Assembly: GCA_002360535.1 (NCBI GenBank)
Contig: DEQR01000015.1
Coordinates: forward strand, 1 to 40,327
Length of the DNA stretch: 40,327 nucleotides
Direction: 5' to 3'
Source: Thiobacillus sp. UBA3361
Lineage (GTDB): Bacteria > Pseudomonadota > Gammaproteobacteria > Burkholderiales > Thiobacillaceae
Shown here: positions 31,753 through 39,367 of the stretch, piece by piece
Layout: each line of letters opens with the position of its first letter
How positions within the stretch are numbered: the stretch's first letter is position 1
Made by a program: the position numbers and the translations under genes
The notes under the pieces: model-generated
Database searches by the model: none
Told to the model about the DNA's origin: nothing
What the model saw: only the letters and a program-made list of their open reading frames with translations

Positions 31753-32393
31753 AGGTCGCGCCTCCTTGCCGGCACGCCCATCACGACGGCACCGTCGGGC
31801 ACGTCCCGGACCACCACCGCGCCCGCGCCTACGAGGGCATCTTTGCCGATGCGCAGTCCCTGGATGACGCAGGCCCCAGTACCGACATGGGCGCCGGCAC
31901 CCACTATCACATTGCCGGACAGGGTGGCGCCCGGCCCGATATGGGCGTGATCGCCGATCCTGCAGTCGTGATCCACGACGGCACCGCTGTTGATGAGGGC
32001 GTTGTCGCCGAGAGCGGCACCGGCCTGCACGACGGCACCCGCCATGACCTGAACGCCCTCGCCCAGCCGAACGTCTTCCGCCATGACGGCAGACCGGTGC
32101 ACGACCCGCTCGAACCGGAAATCCCGCGCCTTGAAGAGTTCGAACACCTCCCGTCGCAGGCGGGTGTCCCGCACCGATCCCAGACCGTTCACCAATGCGA
32201 CCGTATCCGGTGCATGGGCCTGCAGCAGCCAAGGGTCGTCGCCCAGGATCGGCAGCCCTGAAACGGTTTCACCCAAACGGTTGGCATCGGCGTCGGTCAG
32301 GCCGAGCACGCGCATGCCATCCATCTGGCGCAGGGCATCCAGCAGCACACGGGCGTGGCCGCCGGCGCCGATGACGATCACCGCCCGATCCAT
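31749..32393 (-). CDS. NeuD/PglD-family sugar acyltransferase
   Basis: A 214-residue trimeric acyltransferase. The N-terminal PglD-like Rossmann domain starts VIVIGAGGHARVLLDAL; the C-terminal half is a left-handed beta-helix of hexapeptide repeats (for example GPGATLSGNVIVGAGAHVG). PglD acetylates UDP-4-amino sugars, and NeuD-like proteins sit in sialic acid loci. Since no GNAT-type LegH is seen in the module, this enzyme may do the LegH step, N-acylating the 4-amino sugar that becomes C7 of the acid. Its start (ATG 32393) lies 16 bases inside the LegI gene. Confidence 0.88.
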   Translation of the reverse strand: MDRAVIVIGAGGHARVLLDALRQMDGMRVLGLTDADANRLGETVSGLPILGDDPWLLQAHAPDTVALVNGLGSVRDTRLRREVFELFKARDFRFERVVHRSAVMAEDVRLGEGVQVMAGAVVQAGAALGDNALINSGAVVDHDCRIGDHAHIGPGATLSGNVIVGAGAHVGTGACVIQGLRIGKDALVGAGAVVVRDVPDGAVVMGVPARRRDL

Positions 32394-33469
32394 GTCCTGA
32401 GTGCCTCGTCTTCCGCGTAATCCCTGTCCGCCGTGCGGCCCAGCCAATCCCAATAGTTCATGGGCGAATCACCGCCGCCGCGCTTGACCTCCACATTGTC
32501 CGCCGTGAACCGCTCCCCCTTCCGGACCGGCCGGACGGCCACCAGGCCGCGCCTGGCGATCGGCAGATTCTTCCATTCGGCCTCGGTCGGACACTTGAGC
32601 GCATCCCCCAGGGCCGCCTCCACCTGGCGCACGGATCGCACCAAGCCAGCCAGTTCGTCCGGCTCGAGGGAGGCACGATGGTCCGGGCCCGGCAGATTCC
32701 GGTCCAGGGTGAAATGTTTTTCGATCACCCGCGCGCCGCGCGCCGCGGCCGCCACGGCCACGGCGATGCCGGGCGTATGGTCGGACAGGCCCACCGGCAG
32801 GCCGAAGGCCGCGGCCAGGGTGTCCATGGCGCGCAGGTTGACCTGATCGAAGGGGGCGGGGTACTCGGTCGTGCAATGCAACAGGGTCACCCGTTCACGC
32901 AATGCCAGCCGGCCGGCCGGTGATGCGAACGCCGCGCGGAATGCTTCCTGCCCCGGCAAGGCGCCGGCGGTGGCATAGCCGAAGGCCAACACCCCCAGGG
33001 CGTCCTCCACCTCGGCCAGGCCGGACATGCCCGTGGACAGGATCACAGGCAACCCGGTTTGCGCCGCCGCCAGCAGCAATGGGCCGTTGGTGAGGTCGCC
33101 GGAGCCGATCTTCAGGGTGGGGACACCCAGTTCCCCTGCCAGGAAGACCAGGCTTTCCCGGTCGAAGGGGGTGGACAGGAAGACGATACCCAATTCCCGG
33201 CACCGGTCACGCAACCCGAGGTGGGCGGCGGCATCCAGTTCCAGGGCCTTCAGCATCTCCATCTGGGAGGCGGCGTCGCCGGTATTGGCCACCTGGTACT
33301 CGGCCTTGGGCACGGCCCGTGTGACCAGCGCCTGGGCGCGGAAGGTCTGGAACTTGACCGCGTCGGCCCCTGCGGCGGCGGCCACCTCCACCAGTTCCAG
33401 CGCGCGCGCCAGGGAACCGTTGTGGTTGACGCCCGCCTCGGCGATGACCAGGGTATGCGCGGCGGCCAT
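32378..33469 (-). CDS. legI: Legionaminic/sialic acid synthase (NeuB family)
   Basis: A 363-residue phosphoenolpyruvate-condensing synthase. Motifs: IAEAGVNHNGSL (metal/substrate), DAVKFQTF, FLSTPFDRES, LKIGSGDLTN, LSDHTPG and EKHFTLDR; a SAF (antifreeze-like) domain ends the protein (about residues 295-355, RRGLVAVRPVRKGERFTADN). It condenses PEP with a 2,4-diacylamino-2,4,6-trideoxy-mannose to form the nonulosonic acid. The mRNA just before its ATG can fold into two alternative hairpins (33470-33520). Legionaminic versus sialic acid substrate is inferred from LegB/LegC. Confidence 0.93.
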   Translation of the reverse strand: MAAAHTLVIAEAGVNHNGSLARALELVEVAAAAGADAVKFQTFRAQALVTRAVPKAEYQVANTGDAASQMEMLKALELDAAAHLGLRDRCRELGIVFLSTPFDRESLVFLAGELGVPTLKIGSGDLTNGPLLLAAAQTGLPVILSTGMSGLAEVEDALGVLAFGYATAGALPGQEAFRAAFASPAGRLALRERVTLLHCTTEYPAPFDQVNLRAMDTLAAAFGLPVGLSDHTPGIAVAVAAAARGARVIEKHFTLDRNLPGPDHRASLEPDELAGLVRSVRQVEAALGDALKCPTEAEWKNLPIARRGLVAVRPVRKGERFTADNVEVKRGGGDSPMNYWDWLGRTADRDYAEDEALRTWIGR

Positions 33470-33520
33470 GTCAGTTCCGCACGGCCGTTCCGAAGGAACT
33501 GACCTTCCCCTCGGGGGGAA
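33470..33520 (-). promoter_or_regulatory. Alternative hairpins masking the legI ribosome binding site
   Basis: In the sense of the operon mRNA, GTCAGTTCC (33503-33495) can pair over 9 bases with GGAACTGAC (33478-33470), which contains the ribosome binding site and ends on the base before the legI ATG. The same 5' strand can instead form a small local hairpin GTTCC-TTC-GGAAC (33499-33487) that leaves the site free. A third hairpin TTCCCC-CCGA-GGGGAA (33520-33505) stands upstream. The two foldings exclude each other, as in attenuators. A dispersed REP-like repeat is the main alternative explanation. Confidence 0.45.
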
Positions 33521-33552
33521 ACGAGCGCAGCGAGTAAGGGGGCTGTTTCACT

Positions 33553-34701
33553 TCAGAGATCCCGGAAACGCTTCATCATCATTTCGCCACGCCTGGGCGC
33601 GGCCTTCAATTGGGCCAGGATACGCTCGGCGGCATGCCCGTCGCCGTAGGGGTTGACCACCTCCGAGCAGTCCAGTGCCAAGGCGGCGCGGATCGCCGCG
33701 ACGATGGCCTCCGCCCGGGTGGGGCAATGCACCACCGATGAAGCGGCCGGACGGCCGAGCTGCCGTTCGCCGATGTTCACGGTGGGTTTCTTGAGAGTCG
33801 GTGCCTCGTAGAGTCCGCTGGACGAATTGCCGACCACCGCGTTCGCCAGGGCCATGAGGCTCAGATAGCGGGCCTGCCCCAGGGAAGTGAACACCGACAC
33901 CGCGTCGGACTCCGCGGCGAATGCGTCCAGCCGCTGCAGGATGGACCGGCTGCCCGAATCCGCATTGGGGCGGGTGAGGATGACCCGGGTGTCACCCTCG
34001 GCCATGAAGACCCGCAGCGCGGCCAACAATTCGTCCAACTGCGCCTCGGCCGGCTGGTCGGACAGGGTCACCGGGTGGAAGGTGACCAGGAGATTGCGTG
34101 CCGCCAGCCGAATGCCCAGGGAGGCCTCCAGCTCATCGCGGCCCAGCGGTTGCATGCGCCGGATGGTGTCGATGCCGGGGCTGCCGACGTCGAAGATGGC
34201 CGACTCCGCTTCGCCCAACTGGCGCACGCGGCGGGCCGCGTCCCGGTGGGTGACGAAGTGCAGTTGAGCCATCTTGGTGATGCCGTGCCGGAAGGCCTCG
34301 TCGAATGCCCCGGCGGTGACATCGCCGCCGGCGATGTGCGCGATGGGAATACGCGCCACATAGGCGGCCTGGGCAGCGGCATGGATCTCGTAGCGATCCC
34401 CCAGCAGGACCACCCAGTCGGGCGCCAGGCGGGCAAAGGCGTCGGCGAAGCCGATCAGCCCCAGTCCCATGGACTTGGCCACGCCCGCCGGCGTATCGCT
34501 GGACAGTACCGTTTCCACCCGTGCGTCGATGGCGAAGCCGTCCTGTTCCAGGACCCGCCAGGTGTGGCCGAATTCCGGCGCCAGATGCATGCCGGTGACC
34601 GCCACCTGCAACCGGCAATCCGGATCGGCCTGGATGTCGCGCATCAGCCAGTAGAGCAGACCGTAGTCGGCCCGGCTGCCGGTGACGACGCAGAGTTTCA
34701 C
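33553..34701 (-). CDS. legG: Hydrolysing NDP-sugar 2-epimerase (NeuC/LegG family)
   Basis: The 382-residue protein begins VKLCVVTGSRADYGLLYWLM at GTG 34701, sharing GTGA with the LegC stop and preceded by GGGAGG. Family motifs include VLLGDRYEIHAAA, IAHIAGGDVTAGAFDE, VTFHPVT and NSSSGLYEAPTLKKPTVNIG. It hydrolyses and 2-epimerises an NDP-2,4-diacylamino-2,4,6-trideoxy-glucose to the free manno sugar, the substrate of LegI. An 83-base spacer after it breaks the otherwise overlapping gene chain. Confidence 0.92.
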   Translation of the reverse strand: MKLCVVTGSRADYGLLYWLMRDIQADPDCRLQVAVTGMHLAPEFGHTWRVLEQDGFAIDARVETVLSSDTPAGVAKSMGLGLIGFADAFARLAPDWVVLLGDRYEIHAAAQAAYVARIPIAHIAGGDVTAGAFDEAFRHGITKMAQLHFVTHRDAARRVRQLGEAESAIFDVGSPGIDTIRRMQPLGRDELEASLGIRLAARNLLVTFHPVTLSDQPAEAQLDELLAALRVFMAEGDTRVILTRPNADSGSRSILQRLDAFAAESDAVSVFTSLGQARYLSLMALANAVVGNSSSGLYEAPTLKKPTVNIGERQLGRPAASSVVHCPTRAEAIVAAIRAALALDCSEVVNPYGDGHAAERILAQLKAAPRRGEMMMKRFRDL

Positions 34702-35879
34702 AGCGACCTCCCCAACCGTGCCGAACTGGGCAGGTTGATCAGCCGGGCCTCGATATCCTCCGCGCAATCCAGGGGCATGCGCGGACAGGCCGCATGCATG
34801 GGCAGACGGTGCATGAGGGTCCAGGCGGGCCGGGTCATGATGCCGTCGGCATTGCTGGCCTCCAGCAATGCGTCCCGGGCGTCCGTGTCGGCACGTTCCA
34901 GCAGGATGCCATTCAGCCAGTAGTTGCTTTGGCAATGGGGCGGTTCATGCACGAAACGCACGCCCGCCACCCCCTCCAGGGCACCCGCGTAGGCCGCGGC
35001 CAGGCGGCGTTTGTCCGCCAGCATCTCCGGCAGGCGCTCCAACTGGGCGCAACCCAGGGCGGCATTGAGGTTGGGCAGGCGGTAGTTGTAACCCACCTCG
35101 TCATGCACGAAAGACCAGCGGTGGGCCACGCGGGCCGTGGTGGTCAGGTGTCTGGCCCGTTGGGCGAGGGCCTCATCGTCGGTGAGGATGGCCCCGCCGC
35201 CGCCGGTGGTGAGTATCTTGTTGCCGTTGAAGGACAGGGCCGCGACCCGCCCGAATCGCCCGGTGTGGCGTCCGTTGCGGAAGGATCCCAGGGATTCGGC
35301 GGCGTCTTCCACCACCTCCAGCCGCCAGCGGGCCGCCACCTCGAGCAAGCCCTCCATGTCCACCGGGTGGCCGAAGCAGTGCATGGGCACCACGGCGCGG
35401 ATGCGGGCGCCGGTCCGGCGGTTGCGGCAGGCTCCGCCATCCAGCCGGGCCAGGTCGCCCAGGTAGGCGTCCAACTTAGCCGCATCCAGCCCCAGGCTGG
35501 ATATCTCGCAGTCCACGAAATGGGGAACGGCGCCGCAGTAATGCACGGCGTTGGCGGTGGCCACGAAGGTCAGGGCCGGGATCAGCACCTCGTCCCCCGG
35601 CTCCACGTCCACCAGCTTCAGGCAGATGTGCAGGGCGGCGGTACCGTTCACCACCGCGACCGCCCGCGCCGCGCCGGTGTAGGCGGCCAGATCGGCCTCG
35701 AAGCGATCCACATAGGCGCCGACACTGGATACCCAGCCCGTGTCCAGGCAATCCTGGAGATAGCGTCGCTCGGCATCGCCGAACTCGGGTTCGTGCAGGG
35801 CCACCGGCCCGGAGGGCAACACCCGGCGCAGCGCCGACAGGACGCCGGGAATGTCCGGTGGCACGGCGGCGTGGCTCAC
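34698..35879 (-). CDS. legC: LegC-family C4 aminotransferase (DegT type)
   Basis: A 393-residue PLP enzyme of the LegC group: ALHEPEFGDAERRYLQDCLD near the N terminus, VAVVNGTAALHI, ALTFVATANAVHY, VVEDAAESLGS (Asp192) and the Schiff-base Lys221 in SFNGNKILTTGGGG. LegC aminates C4 of the 4-keto-6-deoxy sugar made by LegB. It overlaps LegB by ATGA upstream and LegG by GTGA downstream. Confidence 0.93.
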   Translation of the reverse strand: MSHAAVPPDIPGVLSALRRVLPSGPVALHEPEFGDAERRYLQDCLDTGWVSSVGAYVDRFEADLAAYTGAARAVAVVNGTAALHICLKLVDVEPGDEVLIPALTFVATANAVHYCGAVPHFVDCEISSLGLDAAKLDAYLGDLARLDGGACRNRRTGARIRAVVPMHCFGHPVDMEGLLEVAARWRLEVVEDAAESLGSFRNGRHTGRFGRVAALSFNGNKILTTGGGGAILTDDEALAQRARHLTTTARVAHRWSFVHDEVGYNYRLPNLNAALGCAQLERLPEMLADKRRLAAAYAGALEGVAGVRFVHEPPHCQSNYWLNGILLERADTDARDALLEASNADGIMTRPAWTLMHRLPMHAACPRMPLDCAEDIEARLINLPSSARLGRSL

Positions 35880-36886
35880 AGGTTGTAGATGTCCGCCTTG
35901 TAGCGGGACAGGTTGGCCGGGTCGCGGAACCAGTCGATGGTTTGCGCCAGGCCGCGGGCAAAACCGTCCCGGCCACCATACTCAGGGGTCCACCCCAGCA
36001 GTCTCTGGGCCTTGCCGTTGTCGGCCCAGAGGCGCTCCACCTCGCTGCCGTCCGGCCGCAAGCGCTGCTCGTCGGTCTCGATCTCCACCTCCCGCCCCAT
36101 GACCTCGGCGATCAGGCGGCAGGTATCGCCCACCGAGATCTCAAAGTTGCTGCCGATGTTGATCACTTCGCCCACCGCCGCGGGGGACTCGGCCACCACC
36201 AGGAAGCCGCGCACCGTGTCCCGCACGAAATTGAAGTCCCGTGTGGGGCTCACCGCCCCCAGACGGATACGGCTCGCTCCGTTGGCGATCTGGGTGATGA
36301 TGGTGGGGATGACCGCGCGGGCGGACTGGCGCGGGCCATAGGTATTGAACGGACGGATGATGGCCACCGGCGTGCCGAAGGACAGGTGGAAGGAGAGGGC
36401 CAACTGGTCAGCGGCGATCTTGGTGGCCGAATAGGGCGACTGGGGCTGCAGGGGATGGTCCTCGGTGATGGGCACGAAGCGTGCCGTGCCATAGCACTCG
36501 CTGGTGGAGGTGTGCACCACCCGCTGCACGCCGAACTCACGCGCCGCCTGAAGGATGTTGAGGGTGCCCTTGATGTTGGTATCGACGTAGGTGTCCGGCG
36601 AGTGATAGGAGTACGGGATGGCGATCAGCGACGCCAGATGCAGCACCACGTCGCAACCCTTGACCGCCTGGCGCACGCCATGGGGGTCGCGGATGTCTCC
36701 CGCGAACACATCCAAGCCTGACCTGAGGCCGGCCGGCAGCGTGTCGAGCCAACCCCAGGAATTGGTCGAGTTGTAGCGCACGAACGCCCTCACCTCATGA
36801 CCCGCGGCGAGCAGGGACTCGGTGAGGTGAGAACCAATGAAGCCGGCGGCGCCGGTGACCAGGAATTTCTTGTCCATGGCGATCAT
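35876..36886 (-). CDS. legB: LegB NAD-dependent NDP-sugar 4,6-dehydratase
   Basis: A 336-residue extended SDR. TGAAGFIGSHL (11-21) binds NAD; HTSTSECYG (125-133) gives Thr/Ser and the dehydratase Glu130; Tyr152 and Lys156 complete the site (SPYSATK). LegB removes water from NDP-GlcNAc (GDP-linked if PtmE works as thought) to give the 4-keto-6-deoxy sugar. ATG 36886 follows GGGGAACACGC; ATG 36877 (MDKKFL) is also possible. A 105-base spacer with no clear promoter or terminator separates it from the ligase gene. Confidence 0.93.
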   Translation of the reverse strand: MIAMDKKFLVTGAAGFIGSHLTESLLAAGHEVRAFVRYNSTNSWGWLDTLPAGLRSGLDVFAGDIRDPHGVRQAVKGCDVVLHLASLIAIPYSYHSPDTYVDTNIKGTLNILQAAREFGVQRVVHTSTSECYGTARFVPITEDHPLQPQSPYSATKIAADQLALSFHLSFGTPVAIIRPFNTYGPRQSARAVIPTIITQIANGASRIRLGAVSPTRDFNFVRDTVRGFLVVAESPAAVGEVINIGSNFEISVGDTCRLIAEVMGREVEIETDEQRLRPDGSEVERLWADNGKAQRLLGWTPEYGGRDGFARGLAQTIDWFRDPANLSRYKADIYNL

Positions 36887-36991
36887 GCGTGTTCCCCAGT
36901 CGGAGAAGGGAGAAGGGGGTCAGTACATGCCCGACAGGCAGCCGCCCAGCCACTACCCAAGCGCATCGATGGGCACTTCCCTGGGGAGGGT

Positions 36992-38275
36992 TTATGCATG
37001 AGAGGGAGCGGGTTCCTTGCCATCGTCCTGTCTTCCCCAGCCGGCCGCCACTGCAATGGCCAGCAACCACCACAGCAAATGAGACCAGTATGAACTATAG
37101 AAAGCGGTGTGGGTGCTCAGGGGGAAGAGCCAGGCCGCGGCTCCGAGCCAGTAGGGCCAGTCATCCCCTATCCCGTTCTTCGCGCGTCGCCAGGGCCGGC
37201 GCACCAGCAGGACATAGAAGAAGGCCAGACCCCCAAGGCCGACGATGCCGGTTTCGCTGGCCACCTCCAGCAGAATCTGATGGGCATAGATCTCGCCCGT
37301 CACCTCGCCGCTCTTGCTCGTGTAAAGCAAGGTATCGCCTTCCGGGGCGTAGAGGGGATATGCATAGCGAAACGCCCTCACCCCCGCGCCGTTGACCGGG
37401 TGGTGAACGATGACCCGCCAGGTGCCCTTCCAGAGGCTCAGGCGGCTAGAGGTGGCGGCGTTGACCTTGTCGTAGCTGCCCTGCGTGGCCAGAAGGGTCT
37501 GATCCAGCCGTTGGGTCACGATGGGAACTTGCAGATAGGCGACATAGCCGGCCACGAATGATGCCAGCAATGCCACCCCGGCCAGGCGCCAGGGGTTCGC
37601 CCCCGAACGCCGGGCCATGACCACCAGCGTGCCGATCACCACCAATAGGTAGATGGCCCAGGCGGTACGCGTGGAGGACAGGAGCACGACCAGGGTCACG
37701 GCCACGAAGGCCGCGACCCATGCCCAGCGTGGCCAGGCCCGGCGGGCATGTTCGAACAGCAGGGGCGAGAGCATCGCCAGGACGAGGCCCATATTCAGGT
37801 TTTCCTCACCGAACGGCCCCTGCAGACGCTCCCTTTTGGGCTCGAATCCGAAGACATCCACGCCGAACACCGCCTGAATGAGGACATCCACCACCCAGAA
37901 CACCAACAGCCAGGCCGTCAGGGTCAGCAATCGAGTGCGGGCGGTCGGTTCCCGAAAGCTATGAATGAGAAACAGGCCCACCAGGTACAGGTAAGGAAAC
38001 AAGGCGGTACTGGTCAGGGATTTGTTCAGGTTCACGGAGTCGGGAACCGAGACCAGCATGGGCAGCCAGATGCACAGGAAGAGCAGCCCGAAATACCGAT
38101 TCGGCCCCTGGGTCATCAGGCCGCGGCCCTGGCGCCACAACAGCACGCCGCCGGCGATGGCCATGAGCAGGACGCTCAGGTTCGACACCCGACCGAAGGG
38201 CAGTAGCACGGCGTAGGACCAAGCCAGCAGGACGGGTGCCCAGGCCGTCGGATCCAGCAGCGCGATTCTTCGCAT
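36992..38275 (-). CDS. O-antigen ligase family protein (WaaL/Wzy_C)
   Basis: A 427-residue polytopic membrane protein with about eleven to twelve hydrophobic segments and a large periplasmic loop containing EIYAHQILLEVASETGIVGL (near residue 328), the Wzy_C signature. WaaL joins finished polysaccharide to lipid A-core; Wzy members polymerise repeat units. Since a separate Wzy-like gene is present at 15958, a ligase is the more likely role here. ATG 38275 (MRRIALLDP) was chosen, 8 bases after the epimerase stop; no strong ribosome binding site is visible. Confidence 0.83.
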   Translation of the reverse strand: MRRIALLDPTAWAPVLLAWSYAVLLPFGRVSNLSVLLMAIAGGVLLWRQGRGLMTQGPNRYFGLLFLCIWLPMLVSVPDSVNLNKSLTSTALFPYLYLVGLFLIHSFREPTARTRLLTLTAWLLVFWVVDVLIQAVFGVDVFGFEPKRERLQGPFGEENLNMGLVLAMLSPLLFEHARRAWPRWAWVAAFVAVTLVVLLSSTRTAWAIYLLVVIGTLVVMARRSGANPWRLAGVALLASFVAGYVAYLQVPIVTQRLDQTLLATQGSYDKVNAATSSRLSLWKGTWRVIVHHPVNGAGVRAFRYAYPLYAPEGDTLLYTSKSGEVTGEIYAHQILLEVASETGIVGLGGLAFFYVLLVRRPWRRAKNGIGDDWPYWLGAAAWLFPLSTHTAFYSSYWSHLLWWLLAIAVAAGWGRQDDGKEPAPSHA

Positions 38276-38283
38276 CAAGGGGG

Positions 38284-39294
38284 TCAGCCCAGTCGGTGAT
38301 AGCGCCGGTACCACTCCACCCATCGTCCGATTCCATCCGCCAGCGGCGTCTTGGGCTCGAAGCCCACGTCCCGCTTCAGGTCGTCCACGTTGGCATAGGT
38401 CGCCACCACGTCTCCCGGCTGCATGGGCAGGAAGTTCTTTTGCGCCTCCCGGCCGAGGGCGTCCTCGATGGTCTTGATGAAGGTCATCAGCGCCACCGGC
38501 TGGTGGTTGCCGATGTTATAGACCCGGTAGGGGGCGTAGCTGGTGCCCGGATCGGGATCGTCCGTGGCGAACTCCGGGTTGGGCGCGGCGATCCGGTCCA
38601 GCACCTGCACCGTACCTTCGGCGATGTCGTCGATGTAGGTGAAATCCCGCTGCATCTTGCCCATGTTGAATACGTCGATGGGCCGGTCTTCCAGGATGGC
38701 GTAGGTGAACAGCCAGGGGGACATGTCCGGGCGGCCCCAGGGGCCATAGACGGTGAAGTAACGCAGGCCGCTGGTGGGCAAGCCGTAGAGGTGGCTGTAG
38801 GTGTGGGCCATGAGTTCGTTGGCCTTCTTGCTGGCGGCGTACAGGCTCACCGGGTGATCGACGTTGTCGTGCACCGAGAAGGGCATCCGGGTGTTGGCGC
38901 CATAGACACTGGAGGAGCTGGCATAGACGAAGTGCTCGACGCCGTTGTGGCGGCAGCCCTCCAGCAGGTTGCCGAAGCCCACCAGGTTAGTCTGGATGTA
39001 GGCGTAGGGGTTTTTCAGGGAGTAGCGCACGCCCGGCTGGGCGGCCAGGTTGATGACCCGCTGGAATTTCTCCTGGGCGAACAGGTCTTCCATGGCCATG
39101 CGGTCGGCGATGTCCAACTGCCGGAAGCGAAAATTGGCGTGCGGCTTGATCTCCTCCAACCGGGCCAGCTTCAGGCGCGGGTCGTAGTAGTCGTTGAGGG
39201 TGTCCACCCCCACCACCTCGTCGCCCCGTGCGAGCAGGATCTTGGCGACATGCATGCCAATAAACCCGGCGGCGCCGGTGACCAGAACTTTCAT
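38284..39294 (-). CDS. UDP-glucuronate 4-epimerase-like NAD-dependent epimerase
   Basis: A 336-residue extended SDR. VTGAAGFIGMHV (5-16) is the NAD motif; ASSSSVYG and YAASKKANEL give Ser and Tyr-x-x-x-Lys. YDPRLKLARL, TVYGPWGRPDM and DFTYIDDI are the signatures of CapI/LspL-type UDP-GlcA/UDP-GalA epimerases. It would supply UDP-galacturonate for the glycan. Start ATG 39294 (MKVLVTGAAG) has GGGGAG upstream, and a longer in-frame start at 39330 is unlikely. It is the first gene of the operon, divergent from waaA. Confidence 0.93.
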   Translation of the reverse strand: MKVLVTGAAGFIGMHVAKILLARGDEVVGVDTLNDYYDPRLKLARLEEIKPHANFRFRQLDIADRMAMEDLFAQEKFQRVINLAAQPGVRYSLKNPYAYIQTNLVGFGNLLEGCRHNGVEHFVYASSSSVYGANTRMPFSVHDNVDHPVSLYAASKKANELMAHTYSHLYGLPTSGLRYFTVYGPWGRPDMSPWLFTYAILEDRPIDVFNMGKMQRDFTYIDDIAEGTVQVLDRIAAPNPEFATDDPDPGTSYAPYRVYNIGNHQPVALMTFIKTIEDALGREAQKNFLPMQPGDVVATYANVDDLKRDVGFEPKTPLADGIGRWVEWYRRYHRLG

Positions 39295-39320
39295 AGCACT
39301 CCCCATCTTCAGGCGGCGCG

Positions 39321-39360
39321 ATTCTAGCACGCGCCTCTACCCCCTCCCGGTGGCTAGAAT
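39321..39360. promoter_or_regulatory. Divergent -10-like elements between operon and waaA
   Basis: TAGAAT occurs on the plus strand at 39355-39360 and, as its mirror image ATTCTA, at 39321-39326 for the minus strand, each preceded by GC. Both match TATAAT at five of six bases. The minus-strand copy would start transcription about 20 bases before the epimerase ATG. The plus-strand copy would start almost at the waaA ATG (39368), which has no ribosome binding site, so waaA may be leaderless. No clear -35 boxes are seen. Confidence 0.4.
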
Positions 39361-39367
39361 GGCGGCC

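Noticed and set aside
31753..32232. N-terminal extension of the PtmE-like frame up to 32232
   Set aside because: It overlaps the NeuD-like gene out of frame and has no domain similarity; GTG 31752 makes a GTGA junction and starts the CBS domain.
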